Positions 53,553 through 63,038 are shown, numbered from the stretch's first letter. The stretch: 64,000 bases of DNA from an uncultured Candidatus Melainabacteria bacterium (GCA_934667125.1 CAKULF010000005.1:51665-115664), one strand, 5' to 3'. Program-made: numbers and translations. The notes: a model not told the origin generated them from the sequence alone.

Positions 53553-54917
53553 TTAGAACATCAATCTGAACAATAAAAATCTTTTATTAAGTTTTTCAGA
53601 GAATTTTTCAACATTCTTAACCGTTGTATTAACTGATTTAACAGTATTTTTCAACTTCATCTTGTCTTTTTCATCTAATTTATTGTAATCGTTCATCACT
53701 TTTGCAATATTTTCAGAAATTTTAGACAAATTATTCATTGTTGAAATCAAATCTTCTTTTAATTGTTCATTTTTCGTATATTCATCAACATAAGCCGTAA
53801 TTTCAGTAACGTTTTTCATTGTTAAATCAAGATTTTCCAATATTTCTTTCGTTTGCTTGTCTTCAATAATCTTATTAACATTTTCAGACATCTTTCCAAC
53901 AGAGCGAATTGCGCCCAGCACGTCGTTTTGAACCTTTTCATCCGAAACAATTGAATTAATATTATCAGACAACGTTGTCAAGCTTGTAATCAATTTTTCA
54001 GACTGATTTACAAGGCTTTCAAGCTCTTCTTTGCTTGAATCAATCAACATAGCCGCCTTATCAAGCGTTGTATTGGCATTTTTCGTTAAAATTCTTATGT
54101 TATCAACAGAACTTTTCAAAGAACCGATAAATTCATCAGACAAAATTTCGCCAATTTTATTATTTGTTTCAGCCAAAGACTTAGCCGCTCTAAACTGCAA
54201 ATCCATAAAATCTGATAATCTCATAGGCTCAATTACAGTGTATTTCAAGCCGCTTTTCGGAGTTTGCGGAATTTCACCATCTTCAAAATACAAATATGGT
54301 TTATTGTTTTCAATTTTAAATTTCAAACCTTCTTCATCCAAAATTAACCCCGGAAGATCAATAATATATTTAAGTTTCAAGATATTTTTAGATTTAACCG
54401 ATTTTCTAATATTAGCAGGAACTTGCATATTTTTAACTATTTCATAGTCTAAAATCTTACCAACTTCAACTTCGCCTGTTGATAATTTCATATAAATCGG
54501 GTGATTTTCCTCAATCAGAGCGGTATTTCCCTTTGCTTGAGAATAAATTGTTCTCGTTTTTGGAGGAGTAACTTCAAGGAATTGTTCCCCAATAATTCCT
54601 GATTGTTGAATTGAAATCGTTGAAGCATAAGGAATTTTAACCCCTTTTTCAGTTACAACAAAACGAATATTAACAAAACTGTCTTTTCCATTGATAACAG
54701 GTGTCACTTCTTCAATTTGACCGATTCTTAAACCCATCATTTGAACAGCGCTTCCTGCTCTCATTCCGTTAACATCGTTAAAAGCAATATTTATCCTTTC
54801 GCCCGCTGACAAGCTTCTTCCTTTTATCCACAAAACCGTGAAAATAAAAATTGAAATCGCAGCGAGGGTCAACAGCCCTACTTTTATTGATGAAGAATAT
54901 TTGTTTTGTTTATTCAT
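53553..54917 (-). CDS. mlaD: MCE-domain substrate-binding protein (MlaD-like)
   Basis: A 454-residue protein anchored by one N-terminal helix (SIKVGLLTLAAISIFIFTVL). An MCE domain occupies ~40-120 (INIAFNDVNGMRAGSAVQMM, then GLRIGQIEEVT, and GIIGEQFLEVTPP). After a ~100-residue region comes a long helical, coiled-coil C-terminus (~230-440) with many Asn/Lys/Leu heptads. MCE proteins carry phospholipids between inner and outer membranes with a permease and an ATPase. The long coiled coil, compared with E. coli MlaD (~180 residues), resembles cyanobacterial and plastid MCE proteins. Neighbours mlaF and mlaE complete the transporter. Confidence 0.9.
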   Translation of the reverse strand: MNKQNKYSSSIKVGLLTLAAISIFIFTVLWIKGRSLSAGERINIAFNDVNGMRAGSAVQMMGLRIGQIEEVTPVINGKDSFVNIRFVVTEKGVKIPYASTISIQQSGIIGEQFLEVTPPKTRTIYSQAKGNTALIEENHPIYMKLSTGEVEVGKILDYEIVKNMQVPANIRKSVKSKNILKLKYIIDLPGLILDEEGLKFKIENNKPYLYFEDGEIPQTPKSGLKYTVIEPMRLSDFMDLQFRAAKSLAETNNKIGEILSDEFIGSLKSSVDNIRILTKNANTTLDKAAMLIDSSKEELESLVNQSEKLITSLTTLSDNINSIVSDEKVQNDVLGAIRSVGKMSENVNKIIEDKQTKEILENLDLTMKNVTEITAYVDEYTKNEQLKEDLISTMNNLSKISENIAKVMNDYNKLDEKDKMKLKNTVKSVNTTVKNVEKFSEKLNKRFLLFRLMF

Positions 54918-54942
54918 TTTTTATTCCTTTTATTTATTAAAT

Positions 54943-55668
54943 TTATTTTGTCGCAATATTCATCGGCCCTGTTATTGAAGCGTTTATGAACTGCCTTGCA
55001 TATTCGTTTTCGCCGTTTAAAAGCTCTTGAACGCTTCCTTTAAAAACAATATCTCCTTGATATAGCATTATCACTTTGTCTACCGCCCTTTTGATTGTTG
55101 AAAGTTGGTGCGTTACAACAATGCAAGTTGCGTTTAATTCTTTTTTAAGTTGAACAATGTAATCTTCAATCATAGTCGAAGTTACAGGGTCTAAGCCTGC
55201 TGTCGGTTCATCATATAAAATAATATTCGGATTGGTTACAATTGCTCGAGCAAAACCAACACGTTTTTGCATACCGCCCGATAATTCAGACGGAAATTTT
55301 TCTTCAATCCCCTCTAGCCCAACCATTTTAAGCTTTTGTTTAACAATATCTTCTATTTCTTTTTGAGAATATTTTCCTCTTAAATCTTTCCTTTCGTTCA
55401 ATGGAAAAGCGATATTATCAAAGACATTCAAAAAGTCAAAAAGAGCGCTATATTGAAAAGCCATAGAAATTTCAGAATTATTCGGATAAATAATTTCGCC
55501 TTTATCATAATCTAAAAGCCCTGAAATAATTTTTAATAAAGTTGATTTGCCGCTTCCTGAAAACCCAACAACGCCAAGAGTTTCCCCATCTTTTACTTCA
55601 AAAGAAATATTGTTTAGGACATATTTATCATCAAATTTTTTAACTAAATTTTTAACTTCTAAACTCAT
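54943..55668 (-). CDS. mlaF: MCE-type ABC transporter ATPase (MlaF-like)
   Basis: A 241-residue ABC ATPase with Walker A GFSGSGKST (35-43), Q-loop AFQYSALFD, signature ELSGGMQKRVGFARA, Walker B IILYDEPTAGLDPVTS and the H-switch VVTHQ. The 'GGMQKRVGFARA' variant and YSALFDFLNVFDN are typical of MlaF-like ATPases. It lies between mlaE and mlaD with short gaps. It drives phospholipid transport with the MlaE permease and MlaD. Confidence 0.92.
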   Translation of the reverse strand: MSLEVKNLVKKFDDKYVLNNISFEVKDGETLGVVGFSGSGKSTLLKIISGLLDYDKGEIIYPNNSEISMAFQYSALFDFLNVFDNIAFPLNERKDLRGKYSQKEIEDIVKQKLKMVGLEGIEEKFPSELSGGMQKRVGFARAIVTNPNIILYDEPTAGLDPVTSTMIEDYIVQLKKELNATCIVVTHQLSTIKRAVDKVIMLYQGDIVFKGSVQELLNGENEYARQFINASITGPMNIATK

Positions 55669-55677
55669 AATTTTTTC

Positions 55678-56475
55678 CTACAAATAAAACACCGAAGCGA
55701 AAATAAAATCCCAAACCGCAATAGCCAAAAACGACCAAACTACTGCTTTTGTTGTTGCAAGACCGACCTCTTTAGCGCCGCCAACGGTGTTATAGCCGCA
55801 AGAACAACTAATCAAAGCAATTGTTCCGCCGAAAAATGACGCTTTTAAAATTGCAACCAAAATATCTTTCACAAATAATCCATGCCAAAGCGAAGTATAA
55901 TAATTTAAAAGGCTCAAATCCGCTGTCCAGTTGGAAACAAAGCCTGCGCAAATAAGCCCGAATGTTGCGGCTATGATGAATACTACAGGCATAAAAAGCA
56001 CCCCTGCAACAAATCTTGGCACAATTAAATATTGAATAGGGTCAACTTTTAAAACTTTCATAGCGCTAATCTGCTCTGTAACTGCCATTGAGGCTAATTC
56101 AGAGGCAAAAGACGAGCCCACCATTGAAATAATTGCAAAACCACTCATAACAACAGCCAATTCCCGAACCATAACAAGACCTGATAGAGAGCCTGTATAG
56201 TCCGCTCCGCCTTGTTTAGCCAATTCCGGCGCTATTTGCATAGCAATAATAGCTGAAGTCATTCCAACGATAGTTAAACTGATTGGCAAGCTATCATAAG
56301 CAAAACGTTTAGATTGCTCAACAACCTCTTTAACATTGATTTTTAGGGAAATTAAATCTTTCAAAACGCTGCTAAAATTACACCCGATATTTCCAAGGGT
56401 GATTAAAAAATCCTTAATTTGATTGAAAAACAACAAAAAGGCATTATAAGTAAGCGTCTTGTTTAGTTCGAACAT
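55678..56475 (-). CDS. mlaE: MCE-type ABC transporter permease (MlaE-like)
   Basis: A 265-residue MlaE/YrbE-family permease with about five or six membrane helices. Signatures are LPISLTIVGMTSAIIAMQIA, the GLVMVRELAVVMSGFAIISM segment, a MAVTEQISAMKVLKVDPIQY stretch (the conserved coupling-helix loop), and a C-terminal GAKEVGLATTKAVVWSFLAI. First gene of the minus-strand mla-lpxK operon. Length normal. Confidence 0.93.
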   Translation of the reverse strand: MFELNKTLTYNAFLLFFNQIKDFLITLGNIGCNFSSVLKDLISLKINVKEVVEQSKRFAYDSLPISLTIVGMTSAIIAMQIAPELAKQGGADYTGSLSGLVMVRELAVVMSGFAIISMVGSSFASELASMAVTEQISAMKVLKVDPIQYLIVPRFVAGVLFMPVVFIIAATFGLICAGFVSNWTADLSLLNYYTSLWHGLFVKDILVAILKASFFGGTIALISCSCGYNTVGGAKEVGLATTKAVVWSFLAIAVWDFIFASVFYL

Positions 56476-56640
56476 AGCTCTATTTTATAGCAAATTTTGT
56501 CGTTTTACGATAGGTTATCGGGGAAAATAGTTCATTTAGGTTAGCATTTAAAGGATTTTGAATTTCTAATTCATTCAACCCATTACAAAAATCAAAAACT
56601 ATGCTAATCTAGCTGATATACTGTTTAAAAAGGATTTATA

Positions 56641-57318
56641 ATGAAAAAGATTTTACTAGCGTTAGGATTATTTTTATTAACTTTACCCACTTTTGCTCTT
56701 GAAATTGACTTAACAAAATCAGGTAAAGAGCAAAAATATATCAATGAAATTGGTTTTAGAATTTTAAACGCTAATAAAATCGAACAAAGAGCAAACTTTT
56801 ATTATTACGACAAAAAGAATATTGTTAATGCTTGGTCAAGATTTTCAGATAGACAAATTACCGTAACAAAAGGTTTATTAGCTTATATTGATGACGACAA
56901 CGAAATAGCAGGAATTTTAGCCCACGAAATTGCGCACAGCGTTGAATCATACGACGGTATTCTTAAAGGATTTTTCACCCCTGTAAGATATGCGTTTCTT
57001 CCAAGAAAATATGAAATGGAAGCCGATAAAAAAGCGGTAGATTATATGGTTAAAGCAGGTTATAACCCCGTTGGATATATCACAATTCAATCAAAATTAT
57101 TCTCTCAAACAAGATACGATATCTGGCAATCGCATCCATTATCTTCAAAAAGAATGGCAACAGTATATGAATATATTTATAGAAAATATCCAGCGTATTT
57201 AGCTGATAACAAGTATATCGACAATATTTATTATCAAAATTTCTTAATCACATCTCAAAAAAATAGAGAAAAGTTGAAAAATTCAATCAATACAAGCGCA
57301 AGAATTAAATATAACTAA
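56641..57318 (+). CDS. Secreted M48-family metallopeptidase
   Basis: A 225-residue protein with a signal peptide (KKILLALGLFLLTLPTFA, cleavage near 19). It has the zinc-binding HEIAH (95-99) and the third ligand Glu in YEMEADKKAVDYMVKAGY (E127), the hallmark of M48 peptidases such as BepA/LoiP. SHPLSSKRMATVYEYI near 180 corresponds to the conserved HP...R segment. It lacks the TPR part of BepA. Probably a periplasmic quality-control protease for outer-membrane proteins. The next secreted protein begins 14 bp later, so they form a pair. Confidence 0.93.
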   Translation: MKKILLALGLFLLTLPTFALEIDLTKSGKEQKYINEIGFRILNANKIEQRANFYYYDKKNIVNAWSRFSDRQITVTKGLLAYIDDDNEIAGILAHEIAHSVESYDGILKGFFTPVRYAFLPRKYEMEADKKAVDYMVKAGYNPVGYITIQSKLFSQTRYDIWQSHPLSSKRMATVYEYIYRKYPAYLADNKYIDNIYYQNFLITSQKNREKLKNSINTSARIKYN

Positions 57319-57332
57319 GGTTTTAAATTAAA

Positions 57333-58034
57333 ATGAAAAAATATTTAAGTATATTTTTAGCTTTTATGTTAATTAATTGCAATTTTTCTATGGCTTTAAT
57401 TTGTGATGATTTTGTTAACCAAACTTTAGATAAAAACCTCAAAATCAAGGAATACAAGCCTGAATTATTTAAAGATGAATTGATTAATCAAAATTTTATT
57501 TTAAAACATAAAAATGAAAAATATTTTAGCCCAATTGCTTTAACTAAAGATGATTTTGCTGATTTAACTTTATCTCAATACAAAAATCAAAAATTTATAA
57601 CTTATGTTCCTGTTGATTTTACTAAATTAGAAAAAATCACTCTAAAAATTTCTCCAACAAACTATATCACAACAAGAAATAAAAACCTGAAAGAGGGCGA
57701 AAAGGTTGAATTTATCTTGGCGCAAGATTTGAATTTGAATAATAAATTTTATAAAAAAGGAACAAAATTAAACGCAAGAATTGAAAATATTTCTTTAAAT
57801 CGGGCTTATGGTTTTCCTGCTCAGCTTGAAGTTGGCGAATTTTCAATTAACAATACAAAGCTTGACGGATTTTTAGTTCAAAAAGGCGCAAATAGGACGC
57901 TTTGGGTTCTTCCAAGCGCATATATCGGTAATTTATTTTTTGGCGCAGGGCTTTTAATCTACCCGATAAGGGGCGGGCATGCTAAATTAAAACAACAAAA
58001 AACCTACACATTAAACATCAACAACCTTAATTAA
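57333..58034 (+). CDS. Secreted beta-rich protein of unknown function
   Basis: A 233-residue protein with a signal peptide (LSIFLAFMLINCNFSMA). The mature part has alternating beta segments, including KFITYVPVDFTKLEKITLKI, a KEGEKVEFILAQDLNLNNKF stretch that resembles the beta barrels of SLBB/TrbI-like proteins, and KKGTKLNARIENISLNRAYG. A short hydrophobic segment (SAYIGNLFFGAGLLIYPI) near the C-terminus could insert into a membrane. No family recognised. It is cotranscribed with the M48 protease. Could be an outer-membrane or periplasmic partner. Confidence 0.75.
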   Translation: MKKYLSIFLAFMLINCNFSMALICDDFVNQTLDKNLKIKEYKPELFKDELINQNFILKHKNEKYFSPIALTKDDFADLTLSQYKNQKFITYVPVDFTKLEKITLKISPTNYITTRNKNLKEGEKVEFILAQDLNLNNKFYKKGTKLNARIENISLNRAYGFPAQLEVGEFSINNTKLDGFLVQKGANRTLWVLPSAYIGNLFFGAGLLIYPIRGGHAKLKQQKTYTLNINNLN

Positions 58035-59108
58035 TCATTTTTTAAATATTTTTTTATAGATAAATTGTTGAAATTTAGCAAAATAAACACAAATTACAAT
58101 AACCAAAATAAAATATACAAAAGTTGTTTGAATAGGGTCATAAATCGTGTAGATATTGTCTGAATTTGAAAAATCGATGTGATGATTTGTGATTTTGCAT
58201 AAAATATTTGTAATTAAAAACATCACAAAAAGATGATTTGCCATAATATGATAAGTTGTTTTTCCAATGTCTTGGATAAATTTGATGTCTTTCAAATATG
58301 AATAAGTTATATTTACAAAAAACAAAGAAAACCAAATTCCACTAAAAGCCGTTAAAATAGGCACAATTAACTGATTATCAAATCTTCCCCAAACAAGAAC
58401 ATAGCTTAAACCTATACCATGTTCCGGTGTAAAATCTCTGTTAAAAAGCCACAAAAACGCTTGAATAATAAGAATTGCAAGGAAAATGTTTGTAGAAAAA
58501 ATATTGATTTTATCTTTAATTTCTTTAATATAAAAATAGCCAAAATATATAAAACACAACGAAAACATTGTTCTCATCAAAAGCAAAATCAAAGGAGTAT
58601 TTCCCATAATTTTTATAAAAGGAATTGATGCAAAACCAAGCAACAAGAAGAAAAGCGTCTTATATTTTGTTTTAAAATTCACTAAAATTCTCATTAAAAC
58701 AACAAACGCAATTAAACTTATAAACAATTGCGGAACAAACCACAAAGGAGCGCAAAGCAAGAGTTGATGACCATTTAGGAATGGTGTTATAAAGAAATTT
58801 TTTAGAGTTATTGGTGAAGCTAAAAAATTTCCGCTCAATTTATAAATAATTAATGTGATTATAATATATGCTATTTCATAACCAAAATACGGCAGCATTA
58901 AGGATTTTAGACGTCTTAGAAAATAGGTTTTAATGTCATAAATATATTTTTCTTTGAATAACATCCCCGAAATAAAGAAAAATAGCGCTAATTGGAACGA
59001 ATAAGGCGGAAACATTGGGAAAAAAGAAAATTCTAAATGTCCGCTAACAACAAGAATAATAGCTAAAGCCTTTAAAATCGTCATTTTATTAGAAAAAACA
59101 TTGTCCAT
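58035..59108 (-). CDS. Acyltransferase 3 family membrane protein
   Basis: A 357-residue protein with about ten membrane helices. The N-terminus carries the family-3 acyltransferase pattern MTILKALAIILVVSGHLEFS (the conserved His after a hydrophobic helix) and FQLALFFFISGMLFKEKYI, followed by a basic YFLRRLKSLMLPYFGYEIAY segment. These enzymes O-acetylate or acylate sugars of LPS, exopolysaccharide or peptidoglycan. The specific acceptor is not evident from context. Stop codon adjoins the convergent gene. Single gene unit. Confidence 0.88.
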   Translation of the reverse strand: MDNVFSNKMTILKALAIILVVSGHLEFSFFPMFPPYSFQLALFFFISGMLFKEKYIYDIKTYFLRRLKSLMLPYFGYEIAYIIITLIIYKLSGNFLASPITLKNFFITPFLNGHQLLLCAPLWFVPQLFISLIAFVVLMRILVNFKTKYKTLFFLLLGFASIPFIKIMGNTPLILLLMRTMFSLCFIYFGYFYIKEIKDKINIFSTNIFLAILIIQAFLWLFNRDFTPEHGIGLSYVLVWGRFDNQLIVPILTAFSGIWFSLFFVNITYSYLKDIKFIQDIGKTTYHIMANHLFVMFLITNILCKITNHHIDFSNSDNIYTIYDPIQTTFVYFILVIVICVYFAKFQQFIYKKIFKK

Positions 59109-59162
59109 ATTTTTGTTTCCTTACAACTTATTTAATTAAATTTTAAAATAAAAATAATAAAA

Positions 59163-59193
59163 AGGAATAAAAAAAAGACCTCTAAAAAAGGTC
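59163..59193 (-). terminator. Rho-independent terminator of the AMIN-like protein gene
   Basis: On the minus strand GACCT (59193-59189) pairs with AGGTC (59181-59177), followed by a run of T (59176-59169), about 28 bp after the stop codon of the gene at 59221-60393. Confidence 0.75.
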
Positions 59194-59220
59194 ATTTGGT
59201 TGAGTATTATATATTAAATC

Positions 59221-60393
59221 TTATCTAAGCTTCGACATTGAATTCTTTAAACCATTGGCAAGGTCGCCTCTGCCTGATTGTTCATATATTTTTGTTACTG
59301 ATTCTAAAAATTTCATAGAATTAGCCTTTTTTCCTTGTGGCACATAGTTTACAGTGCTTTGAGGTTTTTTAATATATGGGCTTGAAAAATTTTCACTCGT
59401 TTGTTTTTTCAATCTTGATGGAATTTTAAAATCATCATTTTGATAAACTTTTTGAGTAAAATCCTTGTTAACGTTATTCATTTTTAAAACTTGTTGGTTT
59501 TTATAAGGATTTTGTGTACTTTTTTGATATTGATTTAGCGCAAAACCTTTTCTAATCGGGTCAATGTTGATTTTTTCTTTAACATTGTTTTTATATTTAT
59601 TTTGCATATATTCTTGATATTTTTGATGTGCAACAGCAAGCTCTGTTTGCGCATTTCTAATCATTTCGCTTCTTTTTTCAATGTTTGGAAGCTCTTTATC
59701 AACAATTCTTGATGGAATATTGTATTCAGCTGCTAAATTGTTGCTTTTATTTAAACCAATCAACGGTTCATTTTCTTGACTAAATTTGCTTGAAACAAGC
59801 TTGATTATTGTTGCAATTACAATAAAGATTGAAATGAATAACAGAATTATTCCGCTGCTGCTTTCTTTTAGGGATGTTAAGATGTTTCCTGATAAATGAG
59901 CTAAATTAAAGGAATTGTCGTCCCAATCTTGGAAACCATCAATGTTTTCAAGGTCGGCATGGTTTGTTGGTTGATATTGATTAATCGGATGATTGATTAC
60001 AACTTTTTTGTTATCGCTAGGCATAATTGCGCTGTTTTCAAAAACCAACTCGGTATTTTGTGCGTTTTCGCCTTGAACAAAAATAGAAACTTTATTATTT
60101 CCCTCTTGCTTAACAGCAACGCTATCAACCCCTGTAACATCATCATAATATGTAGCGGCGTCTTGTGCTAAAACAGAATTTTTTAACTCAAAAACGATAC
60201 TGTTTTCATCTGTCACTTTAGCTTTATAATTAGCTGTTTGGCTTGAATCGATATTTAGTTCATAACCTTTAGCATCTTTCAAATTTGAAATTGATACAGA
60301 AGATATGACATTTTCTTGCGCATAAGCAGCAATTGAAGCTAGGGCGCAAATTGATATGATAAATAAATTTCTAATTCTAGAGGAAAAACTCAT
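59221..60393 (-). CDS. Envelope protein with AMIN-like N-terminal domain and one membrane span
   Basis: A 390-residue protein. A signal peptide at 1-25 (RNLFIISICALASIAAYA-Q) precedes a ~100-residue beta-rich domain: ISSVSISNLKDAKGYELNID, then YKAKVTDENSIVFELKNSVL. This resembles AMIN domains of pilus-secretin and amidase proteins. A membrane helix follows at ~178-197 (GIILLFISIFIVIATIIKLV). The rest is cytoplasmic, Gln/Asn/Lys-rich and disordered. I do not recognise the full architecture. It may link the periplasm with a cytoplasmic partner; function unknown. Confidence 0.7.
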   Translation of the reverse strand: MSFSSRIRNLFIISICALASIAAYAQENVISSVSISNLKDAKGYELNIDSSQTANYKAKVTDENSIVFELKNSVLAQDAATYYDDVTGVDSVAVKQEGNNKVSIFVQGENAQNTELVFENSAIMPSDNKKVVINHPINQYQPTNHADLENIDGFQDWDDNSFNLAHLSGNILTSLKESSSGIILLFISIFIVIATIIKLVSSKFSQENEPLIGLNKSNNLAAEYNIPSRIVDKELPNIEKRSEMIRNAQTELAVAHQKYQEYMQNKYKNNVKEKINIDPIRKGFALNQYQKSTQNPYKNQQVLKMNNVNKDFTQKVYQNDDFKIPSRLKKQTSENFSSPYIKKPQSTVNYVPQGKKANSMKFLESVTKIYEQSGRGDLANGLKNSMSKLR

Positions 60394-60504
60394 TTCCTAA
60401 TACTCTCCCACAAAATTATTGTCCAGATTTATAATTAAATAATATTTGTTTTATTTAATTAGGGCATTAATCTTTGGAGCGAAAAAAGAGTTTAATTTCT
60501 AAAT

Positions 60505-60978
60505 CTAAAGATTGATTTTTCTAATCACATTTGCCATTTCGATGGCACTTTTAGCACAGTCTGCGCCTTTGTTTCCGGCTTTTGTGCCTGCTCTTTCAAT
60601 TGCTTGAGCAAGAGTATCGGTTGTTAAAACTCCAAACATAACAGGAACTTCTGTATTCATTGAAACAGAAGCAATTCCCTTTGAAAGTTCAGCGCAAACA
60701 TAGTCATAGTGGTCTGTTGAACCTTTTATAACAGCGCCAAGCGCAACAATTGCATTATATTTTTTAGATTTTGCTAAAAATTGAGCCATTAAAGGAATTT
60801 CAAATGCACCTGTAACCCAAACAACGTCTATGTTTTCTTCTTTTACGTTTAATCTTTTAAAAGTGTCTAGCGCTCCATCTAATAATTTTGAGCCGATAAA
60901 ATCGTTAAATCTTGAAATAACGATTGCAAATTTGTCGTCACTTTGAGCGTATAGCTGACCTTCATATATGTTAACCAT
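60505..60978 (-). CDS. ribH: 6,7-dimethyl-8-ribityllumazine synthase
   Basis: A 157-residue lumazine synthase that condenses the ribityl-pyrimidine with dihydroxybutanone phosphate, the penultimate step of riboflavin synthesis. Features are FAIVISRFNDFIGSKLLDGA, VVWVTGAFEIPLMAQFLAKS, NAIVALGAVIKGSTDHYDYV and VMFGVLTTDTLAQAIERAG. The length is typical. It stands alone here; ribA/B, ribD and ribE are not in the window and no FMN riboswitch is seen upstream. AAGGAGA ribosome binding site. Confidence 0.96.
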   Translation of the reverse strand: MVNIYEGQLYAQSDDKFAIVISRFNDFIGSKLLDGALDTFKRLNVKEENIDVVWVTGAFEIPLMAQFLAKSKKYNAIVALGAVIKGSTDHYDYVCAELSKGIASVSMNTEVPVMFGVLTTDTLAQAIERAGTKAGNKGADCAKSAIEMANVIRKINL

Positions 60979-61357
60979 AAATTTTCTCCTTAAGTTTGAT
61001 TTAAGAATAGCATAAAAGTTGGTGTATGAGAAGAGAGAGAAACGAAAAGTTATGGGCTTGAAAATGGATTTTAGATAAAAAATAAAAGAATAATACTTTA
61101 GCTATTAAAGAAAACTAAAATAGAAATTTTATCGATAGCTGGTTTATTAGTGTAAATTTTATTTAATGATTTCCGAACCTTTAAGTTAAACCCTTGGACG
61201 CTTCAACACCATTTCTTGCCCGTCGTCCTGAACTCGTTTTCGGGTCTTAAAATCATTGAGGGCAAAAAATCTTCCATAGTTGTATCGATTATTCTGATAA
61301 TAAACTTAAAAATCGCACATACTTTTTGGCTATCGAAGATTTTACAAAACAAACATT
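60979..61357. repeat. Gene-free stretch with cassette-type repeat motifs
   Basis: No gene is apparent between ribH and the immunity-like gene. It contains GATAGC motifs in both orientations (about 61134-61140 TCGATAGCTGG and 61329-61340 GGCTATCGAAGA) and a REP-like CGTCGTCCTGAACTCGTTTT (61220-61239). GGGTCTTAAAAT follows, as it does at 17873-17884. These are the same motifs that fill the repeat islands at 18 kb and 63 kb, but no 124-nt element is present here. Confidence 0.6.
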
Positions 61358-61385
61358 AAAAGACTGAGCGTTGGCTCAGTCTTTT
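61358..61385. terminator. Terminator overlapping the immunity-like gene stop codon
   Basis: AAAAGACTGAGC and GCTCAGTCTTTT form a perfect 12-bp stem with a GTTG loop. The gene's TGA stop codon (61378-61376) lies inside the stem. T-runs occur on both sides, so it can act in both directions. Confidence 0.8.
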
Positions 61386-61954
61386 TTATACTTCTTTTGA
61401 ATTTTTTTAAACATATCAATATAGAATTGATTGCTAAAGAAATAACCAATCTGCCTGAATGGTGTTGGAAATTTTTTGGTTAAGAAGTTGAAGAAAAGAT
61501 AAGTTAAATACGCAGGAACAAGTCCTATAACTGCTATTATACTAGACATAGCTTCGGTTTCAAAATTAAATTTAAGTGTATGTAAATCTAAACAACAGAA
61601 ATAATAAGCTAAAATACTCATAGCTATTAAAATTATAAAACTTTTCCAAAACTTAAATTGTGAAAAATATTTATGAATGCCGCATAATTTAGCGATTACA
61701 TAGTTTGTTGGAATTGTAAAAGAAAAAGCCAAGAAACTCAACACAAGCGCTATTTCAAAATCATTGGGTTTGTGCTGCGCAACATTACCAATATCAGGTA
61801 TAAGGGTAAATAAAAACAGTATTGCTCCAACACATGGACCAACGAAAAACATAAGTACAAATAAGAACAGCTCTCTCAGTGCAACCAAAAAAACGCAAGA
61901 GCGTACAATGCCTTCTAAAAATATTTTTTGTTTTTCTGTCAATTTTATTTCCAT
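61376..61954 (-). CDS. Small membrane protein, immunity-like (paralog B)
   Basis: A 192-residue protein with about four hydrophobic helices and a Lys-rich C-terminus. It is paralogous to 18793-19287 (shared MEIKL start, KQKIFLEGIVR, KLCGIHKYFSQFKFWKS, LHTLKFNFE). Its ATG overlaps the end of the upstream toxin-like gene by 10 bp (ATGGAAATAA), so the two are translationally coupled. Coupling, order (large soluble protein first, small membrane protein second) and variation between copies suggest an effector-immunity pair. This is inference; no known immunity family was recognised. Confidence 0.75.
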   Translation of the reverse strand: MEIKLTEKQKIFLEGIVRSCVFLVALRELFLFVLMFFVGPCVGAILFLFTLIPDIGNVAQHKPNDFEIALVLSFLAFSFTIPTNYVIAKLCGIHKYFSQFKFWKSFIILIAMSILAYYFCCLDLHTLKFNFETEAMSSIIAVIGLVPAYLTYLFFNFLTKKFPTPFRQIGYFFSNQFYIDMFKKIQKKYKKD

Positions 61955-62940
61955 ATTTCATCCAATATATTTTTAGGGATTATTATATCATGAATTGTGA
62001 AAAATGGCTTTAGATTGCCTTGCTCCATTTGGCTGACGCCTGCTTTGATTAACGGGTTATCTTCATTTTTATTGAAATCATAAGTATCATACATTTTAAC
62101 ATGCAAATTACCGTTTTTATCTTGATATATATTTTTAAAATCAGCTTTACCTGTTGCATTATGAAAATTGTTATTTCGCAAAATTCCAGCTGGCCCATGC
62201 TTTTTAAACCCGTCTGAAAACTGCCCCTTTTCAATAATTTCTTTTTTGTGATTTTTGAGCATATCTTGAAAATCTTTGTTTTGAATTAATCTTTGAACGG
62301 GTTCTGAATCAGATTTAAAGTAATATCCTCTGATTTTATTGATATCAAAATTATAATCCTTGAATTGCTTTGAAATTTTTTCTTTCAAATAGTCTCTATC
62401 TTTTGCAACCCTTGAATCATTAAAGTTATCTAATGCAATAGTATCTTTAATATAGCTTCTATCGTTCATTTTAGCCCCATGAGCTAAATCCAACATCCCT
62501 GCCGTGTCTTTACCGGCAATTTTCTTTGTAAGCCAGTTTACACCCCCATTGTAACCTTTCCCAATTGTTGGTTCAAGAGCTTTCTTTCGAAATGAGTTCT
62601 TTACATTTTCTTTCAAGTTCGAGCTCCTCATAGTATTTTTCAACTTCGACATCAACCCATTTTTCTTAACAGCCTCTTCCAATTGTTTCGTCGAACTATA
62701 CAAAACCATTGCAGGAGTTGCAACATCCTTTAAAACTCCAAGCAAAGCATTTCGATAACTTTTTTCATCTTGCGCTTTCTTTTGCGAAGCACCATACAAA
62801 ATATTTGCTGCGTTGTCTGTTTTTTCAATGTGCCCTTTTAAAACAGGAGTATCCTCTTTTTTATTTTCTTCACCTCCTCCATCACTAAACGTAAATCTAC
62901 CCAATTCATCACGTGGATGATCACTTTCATTCCAAGTCAT
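61945..62940 (-). CDS. Toxin-like protein with phage-type WxExDHPRxxxGRF N-terminus
   Basis: A 331-residue soluble protein starting with WNESDHPRDELGRF (3-16), a motif that I associate with phage head-associated proteins and with toxins delivered by such structures. Residues ~20-150 are Lys-rich. The C-terminal half (~150-331) looks like a compact domain: YNGGVNWLTKKIAGKDTAGM, then NFHNATGKADFKNIYQD, and a tip GNLKPFFTIHDIIIP. Its tip alone is found as remnants at 18718-18789 and 63888-64000. A strong AAAGGAGGT ribosome binding site precedes the start. I infer a polymorphic toxin, possibly a nuclease, whose C-terminus pairs with the overlapping membrane protein. The activity is unidentified. 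Confidence 0.65.
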   Translation of the reverse strand: MTWNESDHPRDELGRFTFSDGGGEENKKEDTPVLKGHIEKTDNAANILYGASQKKAQDEKSYRNALLGVLKDVATPAMVLYSSTKQLEEAVKKNGLMSKLKNTMRSSNLKENVKNSFRKKALEPTIGKGYNGGVNWLTKKIAGKDTAGMLDLAHGAKMNDRSYIKDTIALDNFNDSRVAKDRDYLKEKISKQFKDYNFDINKIRGYYFKSDSEPVQRLIQNKDFQDMLKNHKKEIIEKGQFSDGFKKHGPAGILRNNNFHNATGKADFKNIYQDKNGNLHVKMYDTYDFNKNEDNPLIKAGVSQMEQGNLKPFFTIHDIIIPKNILDEIWK

Positions 62941-63014
62941 AAGACCTCCTTTCTCCTTTCGTTCTACCTTTTTATTATGAACTATTTTTCAAAAAACCGC
63001 ACTAAAAACGGCGT

Positions 63015-63038
63015 TTTTCTGTACGTTCGTACAGAAAA
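63015..63038. promoter_or_regulatory. Perfect palindrome upstream of the toxin-like gene
   Basis: TTTTCTGTACG (63015-63025), TT, CGTACAGAAAA (63028-63038). It lies 75 bp upstream of the toxin-like start and 13 bp ahead of the plus-strand promoter. The core GTAC-N4-GTAC resembles the cyanobacterial LexA box (GTAC-N4-GTWC), though flanking positions do not match fully. A likely operator for one or both directions. Confidence 0.55.

Noticed and set aside
53553..56475. Actinobacterial mce virulence-type operon
   Set aside because: One permease, one ATPase and one MCE protein beside lpxK fit the MlaEFD outer-membrane lipid system rather than the six-gene mce type.
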